This document shows positions 22,154-37,689 of a stretch of 64,000 nucleotides of DNA, piece by piece. Each line of letters begins with the position of its first letter. Positions within the stretch are counted from its first letter, which is position 1. The translations under genes were made by a program, and so were the position numbers. Source of the stretch: Panicum virgatum (Eukaryota; Streptophyta; Magnoliopsida; Poales; Poaceae); the NCBI RefSeq assembly GCF_016808335.1, contig NC_053138.1:10781900-10845899 (forward strand), read 5' to 3'. The notes under the pieces were generated by a model. It was not told the DNA's origin and did not search any database. It was given only the letters and a program-made list of their open reading frames with translations.

Positions 22154-25100
22154 TCATGATAGGCTTGAAAGGGCTGGATAACCCTTCACAGGACCTACTA
22201 ATGACAGGGCTTCTTGTAATGCCTCCAGTAGATGTTCTGGATGATCCTCGATTCGTACACAGCCAAACTGTGCCGGTACTTTCCGTAGAGTTCTTCCAAT
22301 GATCTGTAACACAGAAGAAAATATGAGGAAAACATATCTACAAGCACATGAGAGAACCATGGGTTCAGTAGTAACTAGATCAATCTTAAAAGCCATGTCC
22401 CTACTTCTGTTTGAGTAAGGATCGAGCTTAAAAGCCATGTCACCAGTTCCGTTTCAGTAAGGATCAAGCTTAAAAGCCATGCCACTAGTTCAAACCTTGC
22501 GAGCATAGCCGCCATAAGCAATCCCTCCGATTAAAGTTTGCTGAGAACCGATCATTTCAGAAGTTGCTGTCCCTGAATTCAATTAGATAAAGAGGATTCT
22601 CAGACGGACATTTTCTTCCCCTCAAAAGATAAATTCAGTAAGCAAGTGGAGCTACATATTGGACAAGAAAAGGCATGTAAGGAACAAATTACCAGGAAAA
22701 GTCGTAGACCGGAAAAGACCAGCTTTCTTTAAGCAATCGACAGTGTATGAGTTGGTGCCACCGGCCAGCTGATAGAAGCCTTTGAAACCATAGCAACAGC
22801 AAATACTTAACAACTGTAGGGATAAGAAAGCCACATAAGGCAGAAAATATTCCGGGGTTAGCCTGTTTACCAGGTGGTCTTTCTGACACTGAAGCCATAT
22901 GAACAGCAAAAGAAACTGTTTCCCTTGTTGCACCACGACCAATGTCACCACTCATGGGTCGGCCATCCAACTGATCACAAAAGAAAGTATTTTTCAAAGA
23001 AAATCCTGGAAGAAACTACAATATGTTTGACCAAAAGTAGTACCATAAATCACATGCATACACAGGTTCCTACCACATCAAGAGGATTAGCAAAGTGATG
23101 CTAGCATTTACAGAAAATCTTATTAAAAGCATAAAAATTGTTTACAGTTTCGTGTATTGTAAAGAAGTACAAAACTGTTAATAAAGTCATGAACAATGCT
23201 ATATTTGACAGTATACCCCCCCCCCCCATATTACAAAGTTGCAATTGAATAGTCCATCATTTTCTTGTGAACTAACCTGCCAAAGATTGTACCCTTGTAT
23301 ATGAGGCTCCATTATTGCGTATAGCGCATTCATGAAATCAACAGTTGATTCACCAATATCAGGCATGCTAACCTAAAACATGAAAATTTTCGCATCAATC
23401 ATGGCGGAAGAATGAAGGAATTTATTTTTGTAAATGTTAAGGAACATGGTGACATTTTCAGCATCAGAACTAGTGCATCAGAAAATTAAGAGCGCAACTT
23501 ACTGCTACCAGCTTCACATTACTGATTGACTCCCTCAAGCTGTTCCAGAGGGTATTGAATGTATCAGTTCCCCTACAGTGATGGAATATATCAGATCAAA
23601 TACCCTCTAAGTAATGCCAATAGTGAAAAGGTAAACGTCAGTTAATCTTAATCCATGTTCTCAAAGAAAGGGAAACATACTTTCCAGTGGTATGTATCTC
23701 TATTGCATCAACATCATTCCTTTTCAACAGTTCAGAAGTGGTGGTTGGATCTCGAACATAGGACACGGCTCCTGAAATGGTTTCAAGCAAAGCTTCCATC
23801 ATTTATAAGATACACAAGGGTGCAGGAGGGAACAGATTTAAGAATACTGTGAAGTTCGACATATGCATGTTATGAAGGCAATTTGCACAAAAGTATAACT
23901 AACTTATTCTGATGATGATAAAATAACTTGGATGGAATATAAACAGTGCTCACTTATTCTGTCATAGGGACAAACTGGCAAGCATCGTCCGCATCCATAG
24001 CACCGCTCTGTAAGAACACCACCCTGCACAAGGCAGAACTCATGTAAAAAAACTGAAGCTCGTGAAGAGAATAAAAAGACACAGAAGAAAATAATCAAAC
24101 CAATTGATACCTTAAATTTACCATGTAAGGGATCAGATTGTGTGTGTTCTCCAACCATGACACTCTCAAGTGATATTGCATCAGCAGGACAAACTTTCTC
24201 ACATGGCTTTGAGCAATCCGGTGGGCAATCCTCAGGATCAAATTCTGGAGAGTAGACAAGTTTTATTCAGATGCGCAAAAGTTTCAGTAGATATCAGGCG
24301 TATCCTAATTAGTAAGTATGAGGAAAATACTTGTGAAAGCGGGAAACTAATTGCAATTCTCAAAAGATAACAACCAAAACAAGGCAAAAAAAAAATTGAA
24401 GTGGCATGAATGGTATCTCAATAGATAATTTTCATTGCAGCATGTCATTACCAGCTTTACGGAAATGAAGGTCTCTGCAATCATCATTAACACTAACCAT
24501 CACCCATGGCCTTTGAACAGCTGGTATGATTGAGGCTGCTACATCAATACCCTCATTGACTGCACCCACCACAGATGCATCTGCTGCACAATCAATGCAA
24601 TCCACTGCATCCACAAAACTGCGCATTATTCGCAAGTGTATACAATGAGGTTTTGTTTGTTAAAACGGTGAAATCACTGGAGTGCACATTTTCTTTTAAG
24701 AAAAGCATTTACCTAGAAGAAATACGCTTCCAACACAACAATTTGTTGGTTATCTAACCACTCTATCAAATCAGCCTTTCTTAGCATATTCATATAAAAT
24801 TTGTGTGAATCATCCGGCTGATTAACCATTAACTTTACTTCCACAAAGCCTTGAAGTCATGGATTTACAGAAGCTCCTCCAATCAAAATTTCATCACAAG
24901 ATAAAGACTAAGAGCTACACATTTTTTTTTCCAATCTCAATAGGTTTAGCTTTTGTGTAGTACTTCTTTTCCTTTTGGTGTTAACATGCACTGTATCTCT
25001 ATTAACCCAGCTTTACATAATAAGGAGAAAAAGAATAAATGTGAAGATTGATAACAGTCATCTTGGATCAAATATCCTTTTTGATCCATAACAAATAAGC

Positions 25101-25865
25101 TTGCCCTTGTGTGCCCTGATGGCAGATTTTTCTTTCCTTTTTTTTTCATTTTGTTTCTGCTTGTTCAATAAAAGGTCAAACTACAACACAAGTAATTCAA
25201 ATCTCAATTCTTGACAGTCTGAAAGTAAAAGAAAAACCCTGAGTTACTATGAGTACTGTCATGGCGTCATGAAATGCTACTTGTTACATATAAACTCCAA
25301 ATGAATATTTCAGTTGAATCAACATGGATACCTCCAGCAAGCGTGTAGACAAGGGAGAGGTTCCTGACATCAGCAGCATCCTGCATAAGCAATGCACATC
25401 TAAGCAACATGAGAATCATACTGCCGTCCGTCAGCAATTCTTCTCTCTATTTACATATACATTATGGCCACTGCTGATCTCATTGTGCTAGCGCCTCTCT
25501 AGGCTAACACCAAAAGTCCAGCACAAGCGCATGACCCTTCCCGTCAGCCTTTCACCACCAGTTGGAGATGGAGCACTCGCTGCTCTTCCAGTCCATTCCA
25601 CCCTACTGTGCATACGCTCTCTAGTCCCTGGAGCCCAATCTAGGTAGGGGTGAACCAGCGAGGACGCGAGGTGGAAAGCGCACGGTACCTCGAAGCTGGC
25701 GCCGCAGATGAGCTTGACCCAGTCGCCGCGCAGGAGTGCCGCGACCTGCGGCGGTTGGTCGCCAGCGCGGCGGGCGCGGCGGGAGCGGCATACGGCTGAT
25801 GCCGCGGCGCGGACGGCCGCGTGGGAGGCGAGGAGAGGCGGCGGCGGGAGCGGGACGGCGGCCAT
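22154..25865 (-). CDS. LdpA-like plastid iron-sulfur protein
   Basis: Twelve exons in consistent phase: 25689-25865, 25332-25380, 24452-24604, 24111-24244, 23954-24023, 23681-23771, 23503-23572, 23277-23372, 22871-22970, 22693-22779, 22496-22572, 22154-22303. The product is 417 aa. Residues 1 to ~40 are Ala/Arg/Pro-rich with few acids, like a chloroplast transit peptide. C78/C81 precede two ferredoxin-type clusters: C133, C137, C141, C145 (CxxxCxxxCxxxC) and C179, C182, C185, C189 (CxxCxxCxxxCP). The rest matches the C-terminal domain of cyanobacterial LdpA, a redox-sensing Fe-S protein that adjusts circadian period with light in Synechococcus. The plant role is not settled to my knowledge. 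All cluster cysteines are present and no stop interrupts the frame. The start is the ATG at 25865; a longer open frame upstream lacks a better start. Confidence 0.9.
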
Positions 25866-27670
25866 GGCTTCTCCCTCGGCCACTTCCCCACTGTCGAAGT
25901 GGGAACGGGAAATTGGAAATATCTGGTTCCACAAGCCCGTTCCGTTCCGTTCCCGGGGATGAAGAAACAATCCACGTCCGTCGATCCCTTGATCAACGGT
26001 GGCCACCGGGTTTAGCAGTGATTCTGAGGATTCTGAGACCGTTCGAGTCATCCGGGCGGCTTCGCGCCGTTGTCACTTGTCAAGCATCTCGAATTCTGGA
26101 TGTAGCACAGAAATATCCAACTTAAAAATCATTTTCTCAAAAAAAAAAACATTCTGCGCGTACGGTACCGAGGAAACGACACAGCCAGATCAAATCAAAG
26201 ACTTAGACGCAAATTCAGCAAGTCAATTTCACTCCTACCTAATTCAACAAATGCCTCCTGGCTGATCGAGACGACCTTTGTTCAAGCAGGGTAGCTAGGC
26301 TTAATCCGTTATCTGCTACTGGCAGACGGTCCAATCAGTTACTAAACCTAATTAGTCTCTAACCACATGTCTAGCTCACTAACAAACCAACACCTGGCTG
26401 CTCGTCAACTGCCGTCGCTCGCACATGAGCGCATCCACAAACATGATCAGATCAACTAACTGAATACACAAGGGTTTGTGTCCCTCCGGGGATCTTCACG
26501 GAAATTGCCCGATTTGCGCGTGCCAACCACTAATCTTACACCGCCGATCACGGCGCAGGCTGATGATCGACGGCCGCCGCATTGGACAAGCCGGCACATC
26601 CGCGGCGGCCGAGGATAAGGATGCTCCCGTTGACATATGTCACGAACAGGGAGAGAGGGGGAACATGGGGCTGCAAATCAAGGAACCCTAAAATCATGGA
26701 GATTTACATGTGCAGCGCATCCCATTAGTCTATCTATTATTTGGTGAAGCGTTCTAGTTGAGTTGCGCCTATCATCATGACCAGCTGTCCAGCTCCCCGC
26801 CGGGGAACATGCATGCTGGCGCATTACAGCCTAATCTGCACCGTCTATCCTAATGCGTCCTTGTATAACACTCCTAATTAGTCCTAACCAACATACCAGT
26901 GGGAACAGTGAGCACATGCTGCTGCAGGAGACTTTTTTTTCCTCACACATGCATGAGCATGAGCAATTGAGCATGAGCTGAGGCCAGGCGACTTTTCACT
27001 CCTCGCTGCACTTTTGCTGAGGTGGCAGCCTGGCAGCTAGAGGAGTGGGCCCGGGGTGAGCGTGCGGGGCCCACGGCACGCCATGGTACATGGGAATCGC
27101 GCATGGCATGGGGGCGTAGTAGAGGCGGCGATGCTGACAGGCACATTACAGGGTGTTCTGACGAAGAGGAGGATTGAAAGGGGAGTAGTGATCGATCAAG
27201 AGATTCAGAGTGCACAGCTGAAAGGGGTAGTGCATGGTTGGTGGTTCGTGCGAGCTGAGAGGTGTCTGCGTGCGCTTGGATGGGAATTGGGATGGGGATG
27301 GTGGTGATGAGGCCGTTGGGTGTTTAAGGAATCATGTGGCGGCATGTGGCCTCGAGTTAGGAAGAACATGCTGCATGCCCTCGCCTTCAAGCAAGGCAAT
27401 ACGGCAATGCGATGCGCCCCAACATGCCTGCATGCACTGTCCCAATGCGTGTACCATATCGAATCCACATGCGCATATGATCTAGCTAGCTATGCTGCAT
27501 ATGCAAAGCTTTTTTGTTTGTTTGATTTTTTTTTATTTGATCACTGGAAAAGTTTGTTATTGTTCTTAATAACCCGGCTTTAGTTTGTCATGCCAATGCA
27601 TGACACCTAGGCACCTAGCTAATCCACACACCCATCTCCTCTTCCAGCCTGGCTTCCGGCCATCTCTCTC
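25866..27670. other. Divergent intergenic region (LdpA-like / HLH)
   Basis: The two genes point away from each other, so this 1.8 kb should hold both promoters. It is of mixed composition with many short palindromes (for example GCATGAGCATGAGC near 26950). Short open frames here show no conserved motif. No RNA gene is recognised. Confidence 0.5.
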
Positions 27671-27677
27671 TATATAA
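27671..27677 (+). promoter_or_regulatory. TATA box of the HLH gene
   Basis: TATATAAA follows a CTCTCTC pyrimidine patch and lies about 165 bp before the ATG at 27837, with a C/T-rich leader after it; spacing fits a plant core promoter. Confidence 0.7.
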
Positions 27678-27836
27678 ACACCTCTTGCCCCTTCTCTCCC
27701 TCTTGCATATACTTAGCTGCAGCCTGCAGGGCATCACCATTTCATCTCTTGTTGGATAGATACGCTATACATTTCTCGATCCCCCTCATTGTGTTTCTCT
27801 ATAGATAGCCACTGCGATTTGCAGCAAAGATTGGCC

Positions 27837-28190
27837 ATGGGTGCTCACACCGGCAGCCGTCGATGCGACTCTTCAGCAACACCGACGGCGAGGTGGATGA
27901 GGACGAGGCCGCCGGCGTCCTCGTCTGCCGCCGCCGTGGCTCCCAGGACGCCTTCGCCGCCGCCGACGAACAACGACGCCGCGTGCGCGGGCAAGGCGAG
28001 GAAGGCCACCAGGCGACGCGATGCGGAGGTGAGGAGGAAGATGGAGGCGCTGAGGCGCCTCGTGCCGAGCGGCGGCGGCGACGAGGCCGACGAGCTCCTC
28101 CTCCGCGCCGCCGGGTACATCGCGCGGCTGCAGGCGCAGGTGACGGTGATGCAGCTCATGGTCGACGTGCTGGAGCACACCAAGGATTGA
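27837..28190 (+). CDS. Atypical HLH protein, non-DNA-binding type
   Basis: Intronless, 117 aa. Residues 1-55 are Ser/Ala/Pro-rich. Residues ~56-75 are basic (KARKATRRRDAEVRRKMEAL) and lead into a helix-loop-helix: RRLVPSGGGDEADELLLRAAGYIARLQAQV and a C-terminal MQLMVDVLE helix to ~113. The basic part lacks the His-Glu-Arg residues needed for E-box contact, so by analogy with the IBH1, PAR1 and UPBEAT1 groups it probably acts by dimerising with bHLH factors, in the nucleus. Which subgroup it belongs to cannot be fixed here. The ATG at 27837 has a strong context (GGCCATGGG) and is the first ATG after the TATA box. Confidence 0.75.
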   Translation: MGAHTGSRRCDSSATPTARWMRTRPPASSSAAAVAPRTPSPPPTNNDAACAGKARKATRRRDAEVRRKMEALRRLVPSGGGDEADELLLRAAGYIARLQAQVTVMQLMVDVLEHTKD

Positions 28191-28590
28191 TCGTCCCGGC
28201 CGTCACTAGCTTTGTCGATCAGTCTTGCTTTTGATGCATGATTAGGCTCTTGAGAGCCGAGACACATACATGATACATACATGTACACAGAACACGCCAA
28301 CAATCATATATACAATCAATGATGCATTTTTTTTTTGGTAACGGACCGGCGCGGACTTCCGTTCATGTGCTTCTTGGTGTCTTTCGTTTGATGATGAGAT
28401 TTGCATTAGGTGAACACTGGCTGTGCCTTTATCTTGTTTGAGTAACCATGGGCGTCCATGGCTATAGCGCCGAAAATGGTACATGATGTGGTGCGTTCCA
28501 TACAGGTCTGATCAGCTTTTGCATGGGAACTGTGACATCCAGCTGTTGAACTGTAACATGCTATTGGAATGGTCATGCTTCCAAATCCAG
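28191..28590. other. HLH gene 3' region
   Basis: It should include the 3'UTR. An A/T-rich patch with CATACATG repeats (28262-28285) and a T run (28327-28336) are seen. No other feature is recognised. Confidence 0.4.
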
Positions 28591-29172
28591 CTTACACACT
28601 CGAACTATCACAAAAGTTCAATTTTCAACTTTCAACTACAAAATTAGATAACAGAGGTTATCCAACTTTCAAAACCGAGCAGGTTTGGCATTTAGGGTGG
28701 TTACGAAGGTGATTTTCATTAAAAACATTCGAATTTAAAGTAAAAAATTCATAAGTAATTTGTTTAAAATTAGAAAAATATGAAACTAGTAACATTTTTT
28801 TTCTAAAATGTAACCTATTTATTCACACTCTATTTCTCAGTTATTTAGATCCAACTTTTTTGTATTCCTAATATTATTTGCTTATAATTATACCTATTAT
28901 TTTTTTAAAAAAATAAGATTTAATCAAATCGATAATGGATAGGTTTAAGTTTTAGAAAAAATGGTAGTTCATATTGTCTTATTTAAAATGAGTTAGTTAT
29001 TATTTTTTATATCTAAATTAGAATTTTTATCTTTTTCAAAAAAAAAATACAAAACCACCTTCAAAACTATTAAAGGCTAAACTTGTCCAATTCAACGGCT
29101 GGATGGCTCCCGTTATCCAATTTCTTGGAAAGGTTGAAAATTAGACTTTTGTGATAGTTTGAGAGTTTAAAG
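28591..29172. mobile_element. Non-autonomous TIR transposon, 582 bp
   Basis: The first ~45 bases and the last ~45 bases are inverted copies: the left end includes CGAACTATCACAAAAGT and the right end ACTTTTGTGATAGTTTGAG, with further matches on both sides. The interior is AT-rich and noncoding. No clear target duplication was found, so the superfamily (possibly Mutator-like) is open. Confidence 0.75.
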
Positions 29173-29521
29173 TGGACTTCTCCCTAAAAACATGGGCACT
29201 ATAAGGAACTGATGATCTACTACAATAGCTGCTTTTAGTACTTTCTTTCCATATATTTGACATAGCACGGTTCAGGAACGCATTAGATTTTTCTCTTCAT
29301 TTTTGTGTGCGTGTGATGCTGGTTTGGAATAGCAGAGGCGTTCAGGAAGTTTCTGGAATTGCCACACCATCTGTGGGCTATGGCACGACCTATTATTCCA
29401 AAAAAATATCAAACTTTGTACACCAAGTATCGGCCAACAATGATAAACAAGTCCCAAATTCAAACTTCTAGCAGATACGCTAACTTGTTGAGCCAATGCA
29501 AGAGTCCAAGTTGCAAGTCCA
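29173..29521. other. Spacer downstream of the SCPL pseudogene
   Basis: It holds the former 3' flank of the minus-strand carboxypeptidase copy. No recognisable element. Confidence 0.4.
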
Positions 29522-33124
<3,603 letters not shown>

Positions 33125-33300
33125 CTGAAGTGGTAATCAATAGTTAAAACTTTTGAAAACAAAAGCGCAAAAAGAAGCAACAGAACGAAGTGCTACCATG
33201 ATCACAAATACCAAGAACTGAGACTATATTTTCATAACTTTTAAGTTAAACATACAAAACTCATAATTAAATTAGAAAAACTTTTGCCTCACATATCTAA

Positions 33301-33465
33301 AACTTTCGACATCCAAAATTTTAATTCATATATTAAAAACTTTATAACCAAATGCCAGAAACTTTCAATTCATGAAATCTAAAACTTTCAGCATCCAAAC
33401 TTTTAATTCACATATTAAAAACTTCATAACCGAATTTCAGAAACTTTCAATTCATCAAATCTGGA
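33301..33465. repeat. 82-bp tandem repeat x 2
   Basis: Units at 33301-33382 and 33383-33464 share AACTTTC, CATCCAAA, TTAATTCA and CAGAAACTTTCAATTCAT blocks; partial earlier units are visible from ~33218. AT-rich, noncoding, located where intron 1 of the pseudogene would be. Confidence 0.8.
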
Positions 33466-33799
33466 GGAAACGATGGACGGAGAGGTTGGCAAGCCACTCG
33501 TTCCCCTTCTCACCTTGGTGTCGAAGATGATGAATTGATAGTCAGCAAGCGCCTCGGTCGATTGATTCGACTCCGCCCTTACTAGAAATCAGACATCGAG
33601 GATTGCTGACGAGTGCAACGAAATTGGTGTCAAACCAGGAAATGGGAACGAGATGAATGGAATCAAATGGGGAAAGCCTCCGCCTCCACATGCTCGCGCA
33701 CTACCCTTGCGCCATGTGTCCGATCGCCGCTATATGAGTGGGACGCTCGCGCGTCAAATAAGAATTTTAACATTGAAGACAATATGCTTGAAATTTTTC

Positions 33800-34870
33800 T
33801 AACTTTGCACTGATGCAACCCGGCCCAAGACTTTGTATTTGTAGCTCAAAAACTTCACTTTACACCACCTTGTATTTGATTATAAACAACTTTATAATAA
33901 AATAGCAAAAACTTATGACTCCTTTATAGATTCCTAAAGTCTTAATCTTTGAACGTACTTCATATTAGTGCTTTTGAAAACTTATGAACCTCATCCACAA
34001 ATCTTTATTTTTTTAGTTCAAAATATTATAAGTACATGACTAAAATTTATATGTCCTTCAATTTCAATTTCTATACATATATACACATGACTTTATAATA
34101 GGATTAAAAAACTTCTTAACCATACATGCAAAACTTTGTAGAATGCCCGATTTGAATGTTTAGATTCAAAAACTTCATATTTGTGTTCACAAGAACTTAT
34201 GAACTATACATATAAAAAGTTTATGTTCATAGTTCAAAATTTTCGAAAATGCATGATTAAAAAATATATAAACTTGATTTTTATATTCTTTACATAACAC
34301 TTTCTAATAGGATATGAAACACTTTTTGAGTGCTACATACAAAACTTTATCGACTCTCTAACTTTGAAGTACATATCTTCATAGTATTTTGAAAAAAATT
34401 ACAAATTATGTCTATTAAACTTTATATATATAGTTTGAAAAATTCCAACTGCATGATTAAAATGATTTTTGTCCTTGAGTTTTAAATTATGTACACATGT
34501 CTTTATATAAGAATGTGAAAAACTCTTGATTAATATATGAAAAACTTTGTAGAATTCATAACATCAAATATTTTGAAAATCTTCGTATTTTTGCAAAAGC
34601 TTATGAATCACATGTGCAAAAGCTTACTATTTATAGTTCACAAAATTTAACTGCATGGTTACAAAATCTATATATACACTCCACTTTCAAGTTCTATACA
34701 CAACCCATTATAATAGAATACAAGAAACTTTTTACTACTATATTCAAAACTTTACGGGAAATTTATCCTTTTGTGACATTGCAAAAATCAGATTTTGTGT
34801 ACTAGAACACATCATCATAGTCAATTTTATCTTCATCACACCAGGAAAGCATGACTTTTATCTACAACAT
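33800..34870. repeat. Degenerate ~203-bp tandem array, about 5 units
   Basis: A TTTATAATA-like landmark followed by a run of A-rich AAAACTT motifs recurs at 33891, 34092, 34301, 34502 and 34707 (steps of 201, 209, 201 and 205). Each unit also has a CATGATTAAAA-type and a TTATGAAC-type block. The array is AT-rich with no open frame of note and looks satellite-like. It lies upstream of the pseudogene's missing exon 1. Confidence 0.75.
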
Positions 34871-35451
34871 TCAAAATTGAGTAAAACTAATCATTTGTGG
34901 CTGACAGGTTAGGTAAAACTACCATTTTGCTCATTGGGGAGCCTACTTGTTACCATCTTCTTCATCTCTACCCCCTTCCATCTTCTCTCTCTCCACAGTG
35001 GAATTCTAGGTGTGGATGGTCAGCTCTGGCGGCCGAAGTTGCAGGCAGCTCGTACATGAGCTGGCGACGCATCTCCTGCAGCAATGAGAACGGAGCTCGT
35101 GCGGGTGGCGTCAGCGTAGCTCATGGCGAGGCATGGGCAAGCAGCGGTGCGCGGGAAGCTCAAGAGGTGCAACTCGCGGTGGCCGGTGGCGGGGAGTTTG
35201 GGCGGCACGGCTCGCGATCGACGGTTGTGGCGGGAAGCACCAGCGTCGTGGCCATGTGAAGGAGCTGCGTAGGGAGCATAGCTTTTCATGAAGTCGGAAA
35301 GAGAGGGGTGAAGGAGAAATGGAGAAGAAAGATGAGGATAGAAATAAAGCACCGCTTATCGGCCTAATAAATATTTTAACAACATCTTTAACGCAATACG
35401 GAGGTGAGGCATAAGACGGAGGCGCTGTGCGGAGCTGCTGTGGCGGCGAAC
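34871..35451. other. Mixed stretch without a confirmed gene
   Basis: 34920-35280 is GC-rich after a C/T-rich stretch (TCTTCTTCATC to CTCTCTCCACAG) and has open frames on both strands up to ~120 codons, with no motif I recognise. It could be a captured gene fragment. Confidence 0.3.
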
Positions 35452-35826
35452 ATTATTTGTATTATTTTTATAATGGTATAGGTGAGTAATTTATACGAAG
35501 ATAAATGGGTCACTTTAGATTTTTTTTATAATGGCATAGGTGAGTAATTTAGATACATGTTTATGTGGTTACTTTAGTCTATTTTCATAATGGTGAGTAA
35601 TTTAGATACATGTTTAGGTGGTTACTTTAGTCTATTTTTATAATTGCAGAGGTGGGTAATTTATTAGAAAATATAACAGATCCAACGACTATTATGATTA
35701 GAGTTGTTGGATTGATGGCCGAATGTTTCTAATTTCTGTGAGAATTTCTCTATTTTTCAGAGAATCCACCTAGGATCCTAGGTGGCTTCATGTGGAGGCT
35801 TTAAAGGAGTCTCCAATTAGTAATAG
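35452..35826 (-). mobile_element. Helitron-like element, 5' half, inverted
   Basis: Its minus strand matches the first ~375 bp of the copies at 38709 and 39618: ACTATTACTAATTGG start (35826 leftwards), then AAGCCACCTAGGATCC and ~60-bp subrepeats of the TAAATTACCCA type. It lies head-to-tail against a plus-strand 3' half (35866-36274). Confidence 0.65.
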
Positions 35827-35865
35827 TAAAATATCATTATTAAAAGTTAAAGTAATTCCTAAATT

Positions 35866-36274
35866 TGAATCTAAATTATATAATTATAACAAAATATTAA
35901 AGTACACCAATATAAAATTCTAAACTATTATTGCTATCATTAATAATATATTATTTGTGTTATTTTTTATATAAAAATACTACCATGTCCATGTGTCACC
36001 ATATATTCATGATGTATGATGGAAGAGATAAGAGTACCAATTGACTAATAAATGGCTCAATTAAATATATATACCAAACAGACATGGAGGCCAGTGTAAT
36101 GCAAAATGAAATCTATTACAACCGGATAATGATAAATATGTATTTTAGAGTATGGATTAGAATATTTAATACATGAAATAGGATGGAAGATAAATAATTA
36201 TAATTATTAGTTCTAAGCCTTATTTTTATATTAATTCTAATTAATCCGTGCGGGAGCATAGGCTGATAGGCTAG
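35866..36274 (+). mobile_element. Helitron-like element, 3' half
   Basis: It matches the last ~400 bp of the elements at 38709-39509 and 39618-40436 and ends CCGTGC, GGGA, GCATAGG, then CTAG, a degraded version of the family's 3' hairpin and CTAG terminus. The 5' half in this orientation is missing. Confidence 0.65.
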
Positions 36275-36782
36275 TGACAATTAACCCCGATGCAATTTTC
36301 GGCACCTCGATGTTCATTGTTCAGAGCACAGGAATGTTTCAGTTACTGCTTTGGCTGTCTGGAATTCCTACGGAGCAAACGGCATGAAGGAAGAGTGCAA
36401 GTTCCAGCGGATCCAGGATCCCTGTGAAAGATCTTTCAAAAAAGGATCCCTGTGAAAAATCGTATAAGAACCGAAGAAGCCTTAGCAGAGACGCTTCCTG
36501 ATTTCAAAACACGCGGAATGGAATCTCAGGTTCTGCACACATTTGGGGAAGACGATTTTCTTGATTTGTTCGTTGAAAAAACAGTACAGGGTAGACACCA
36601 CGTGAATACATGAACACGCATAACACCATGTTTTTGGATTTTCCTAGTGTCTTCCGCCGGGATACCTATTAGACTCTGACTGACTGACTGACTGTGATAT
36701 CATGACGCGCGCAGGCACGCAGCGCAAATACAGGGGAAAGATACATTGCAGGGTGCCTCCTGCCGTAGAGAGCTCTGTATCT
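36275..36782. other. Spacer 3' of the small candidate gene
   Basis: It contains a GACT tetranucleotide run (about 36674-36692) and a repeated GGATCCCTGTGAAA block (36417 and 36447). No gene is seen on the plus strand; the minus-strand candidate's 3'UTR would lie here. Confidence 0.4.
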
Positions 36783-36968
36783 TCAGTTAGCCTTCCTCTT
36801 GGCCTTCATCCTTCTCCACATGTCCTTGCAAAAGTGCGTGGTCATGCGGAGAAGATGGGCGAGGTGGAACCCGGCGTGAACAGTGTGCTGGTGATTCCTT
36901 GCCTGCTGCGCCACCGAGTTCATCTTCTGTACAAGGGACGGTATCTTCAGGAGATGATGAACCGCCAT
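36783..36968 (-). CDS. Possible small protein gene, 61 aa, unknown family
   Basis: I do not recognise this protein. It starts MAVHHLLKIPSLVQKMNSVA and ends with a basic tail, MWRRMKAKRKAN. It is rich in His, Met and Leu, with regular hydrophobic spacing suggesting one amphipathic helix. There is no Cys pair, signal peptide or membrane span. Support for a gene: a CTATAAAAT box lies about 140 bp upstream on the same strand; no ATG occurs between that box and this start; and the start context is GAGATGG. The composition is balanced, unlike nearby low-complexity frames. It lies between Helitron-like elements, so it could also be a captured fragment. An alternative is a short exon of a longer gene. 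Confidence 0.5.
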   Translation of the reverse strand: MAVHHLLKIPSLVQKMNSVAQQARNHQHTVHAGFHLAHLLRMTTHFCKDMWRRMKAKRKAN

Positions 36969-37105
36969 CTCGCCAGACACCCCTAGTGGAGAACTGCCGC
37001 CCAAATGACCAGCCAACACTCAAAACTAGTTCCTACAGACAGGTATACAGTGTGTGTGTGGGTGGCTGGGTGTGTGCAAGCAGCAAGCGCACTGCAGCAG
37101 GGCTA

Positions 37106-37114
37106 ATTTTATAG
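37106..37114 (-). promoter_or_regulatory. TATA box of the small candidate gene
   Basis: Minus strand reads CTATAAAAT within GGCCTATAAAATTAGCC, ~140 bp before the first ATG (36968), with a leader rich in C and A after it. Confidence 0.5.
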
Positions 37115-37689
37115 GCCTTCATCATTTACAGATTGAGGACGCCCCAGTCGTCATTGCTCAGTACTGGCCGGGGAGTGTGGACGGGTTCCCAATTCAATCC
37201 GACCTGTTGTGAGGTGACCTAGAAGGCTCCAGAGATTTCGAGAAAGAAAACAAGGGCTGAAGTTTCCTCTGCTATATTGGTAGCGACACAAGCACCGTAT
37301 CTTCCTCAGTTCGCGGTCCGTTTGCGTGGTGCCTGCCAGTGCCCGTGGTCGGCAAGAGGGCGACGGCGATGACGGCATGCCACTAGACTTTGACTGCAGG
37401 AAACATCCGGGCAGCTCTGGCTGTACAAGGATGGACGACGACCTGGCGTAGCTCGGTCGTCCCCGTCGACCTCCGTATGGAGGACCTGCGGGACGCGGCG
37501 GGGTCAATATACACGTCAGGGCGGGTCGGGCAGGGCAGAACGTTCTATCGTATCCGTCGATCGTCGTCGGAAGAATAGGAGTATTACTAGAAAGATTGGC
37601 GCGGCACCTGTAGCCTAGCGATCGGTAGGAAGGCTTGAAATGTTTTTCACATAATTTTAGGCTACAGATTAATTTATAGAAACTTTAGT
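37115..37689. other. Unassigned stretch upstream of the candidate gene
   Basis: Mixed composition; a GC-rich part at 37330-37560 has short frames on both strands without recognised motifs. Confidence 0.3.

Noticed and set aside
25488..26051. Long frame extending beyond the first LdpA-like exon on both sides
   Set aside because: Upstream part precedes the conserved start; downstream part reads through a GT donor into the intron. Only 25689-25865 is exon.
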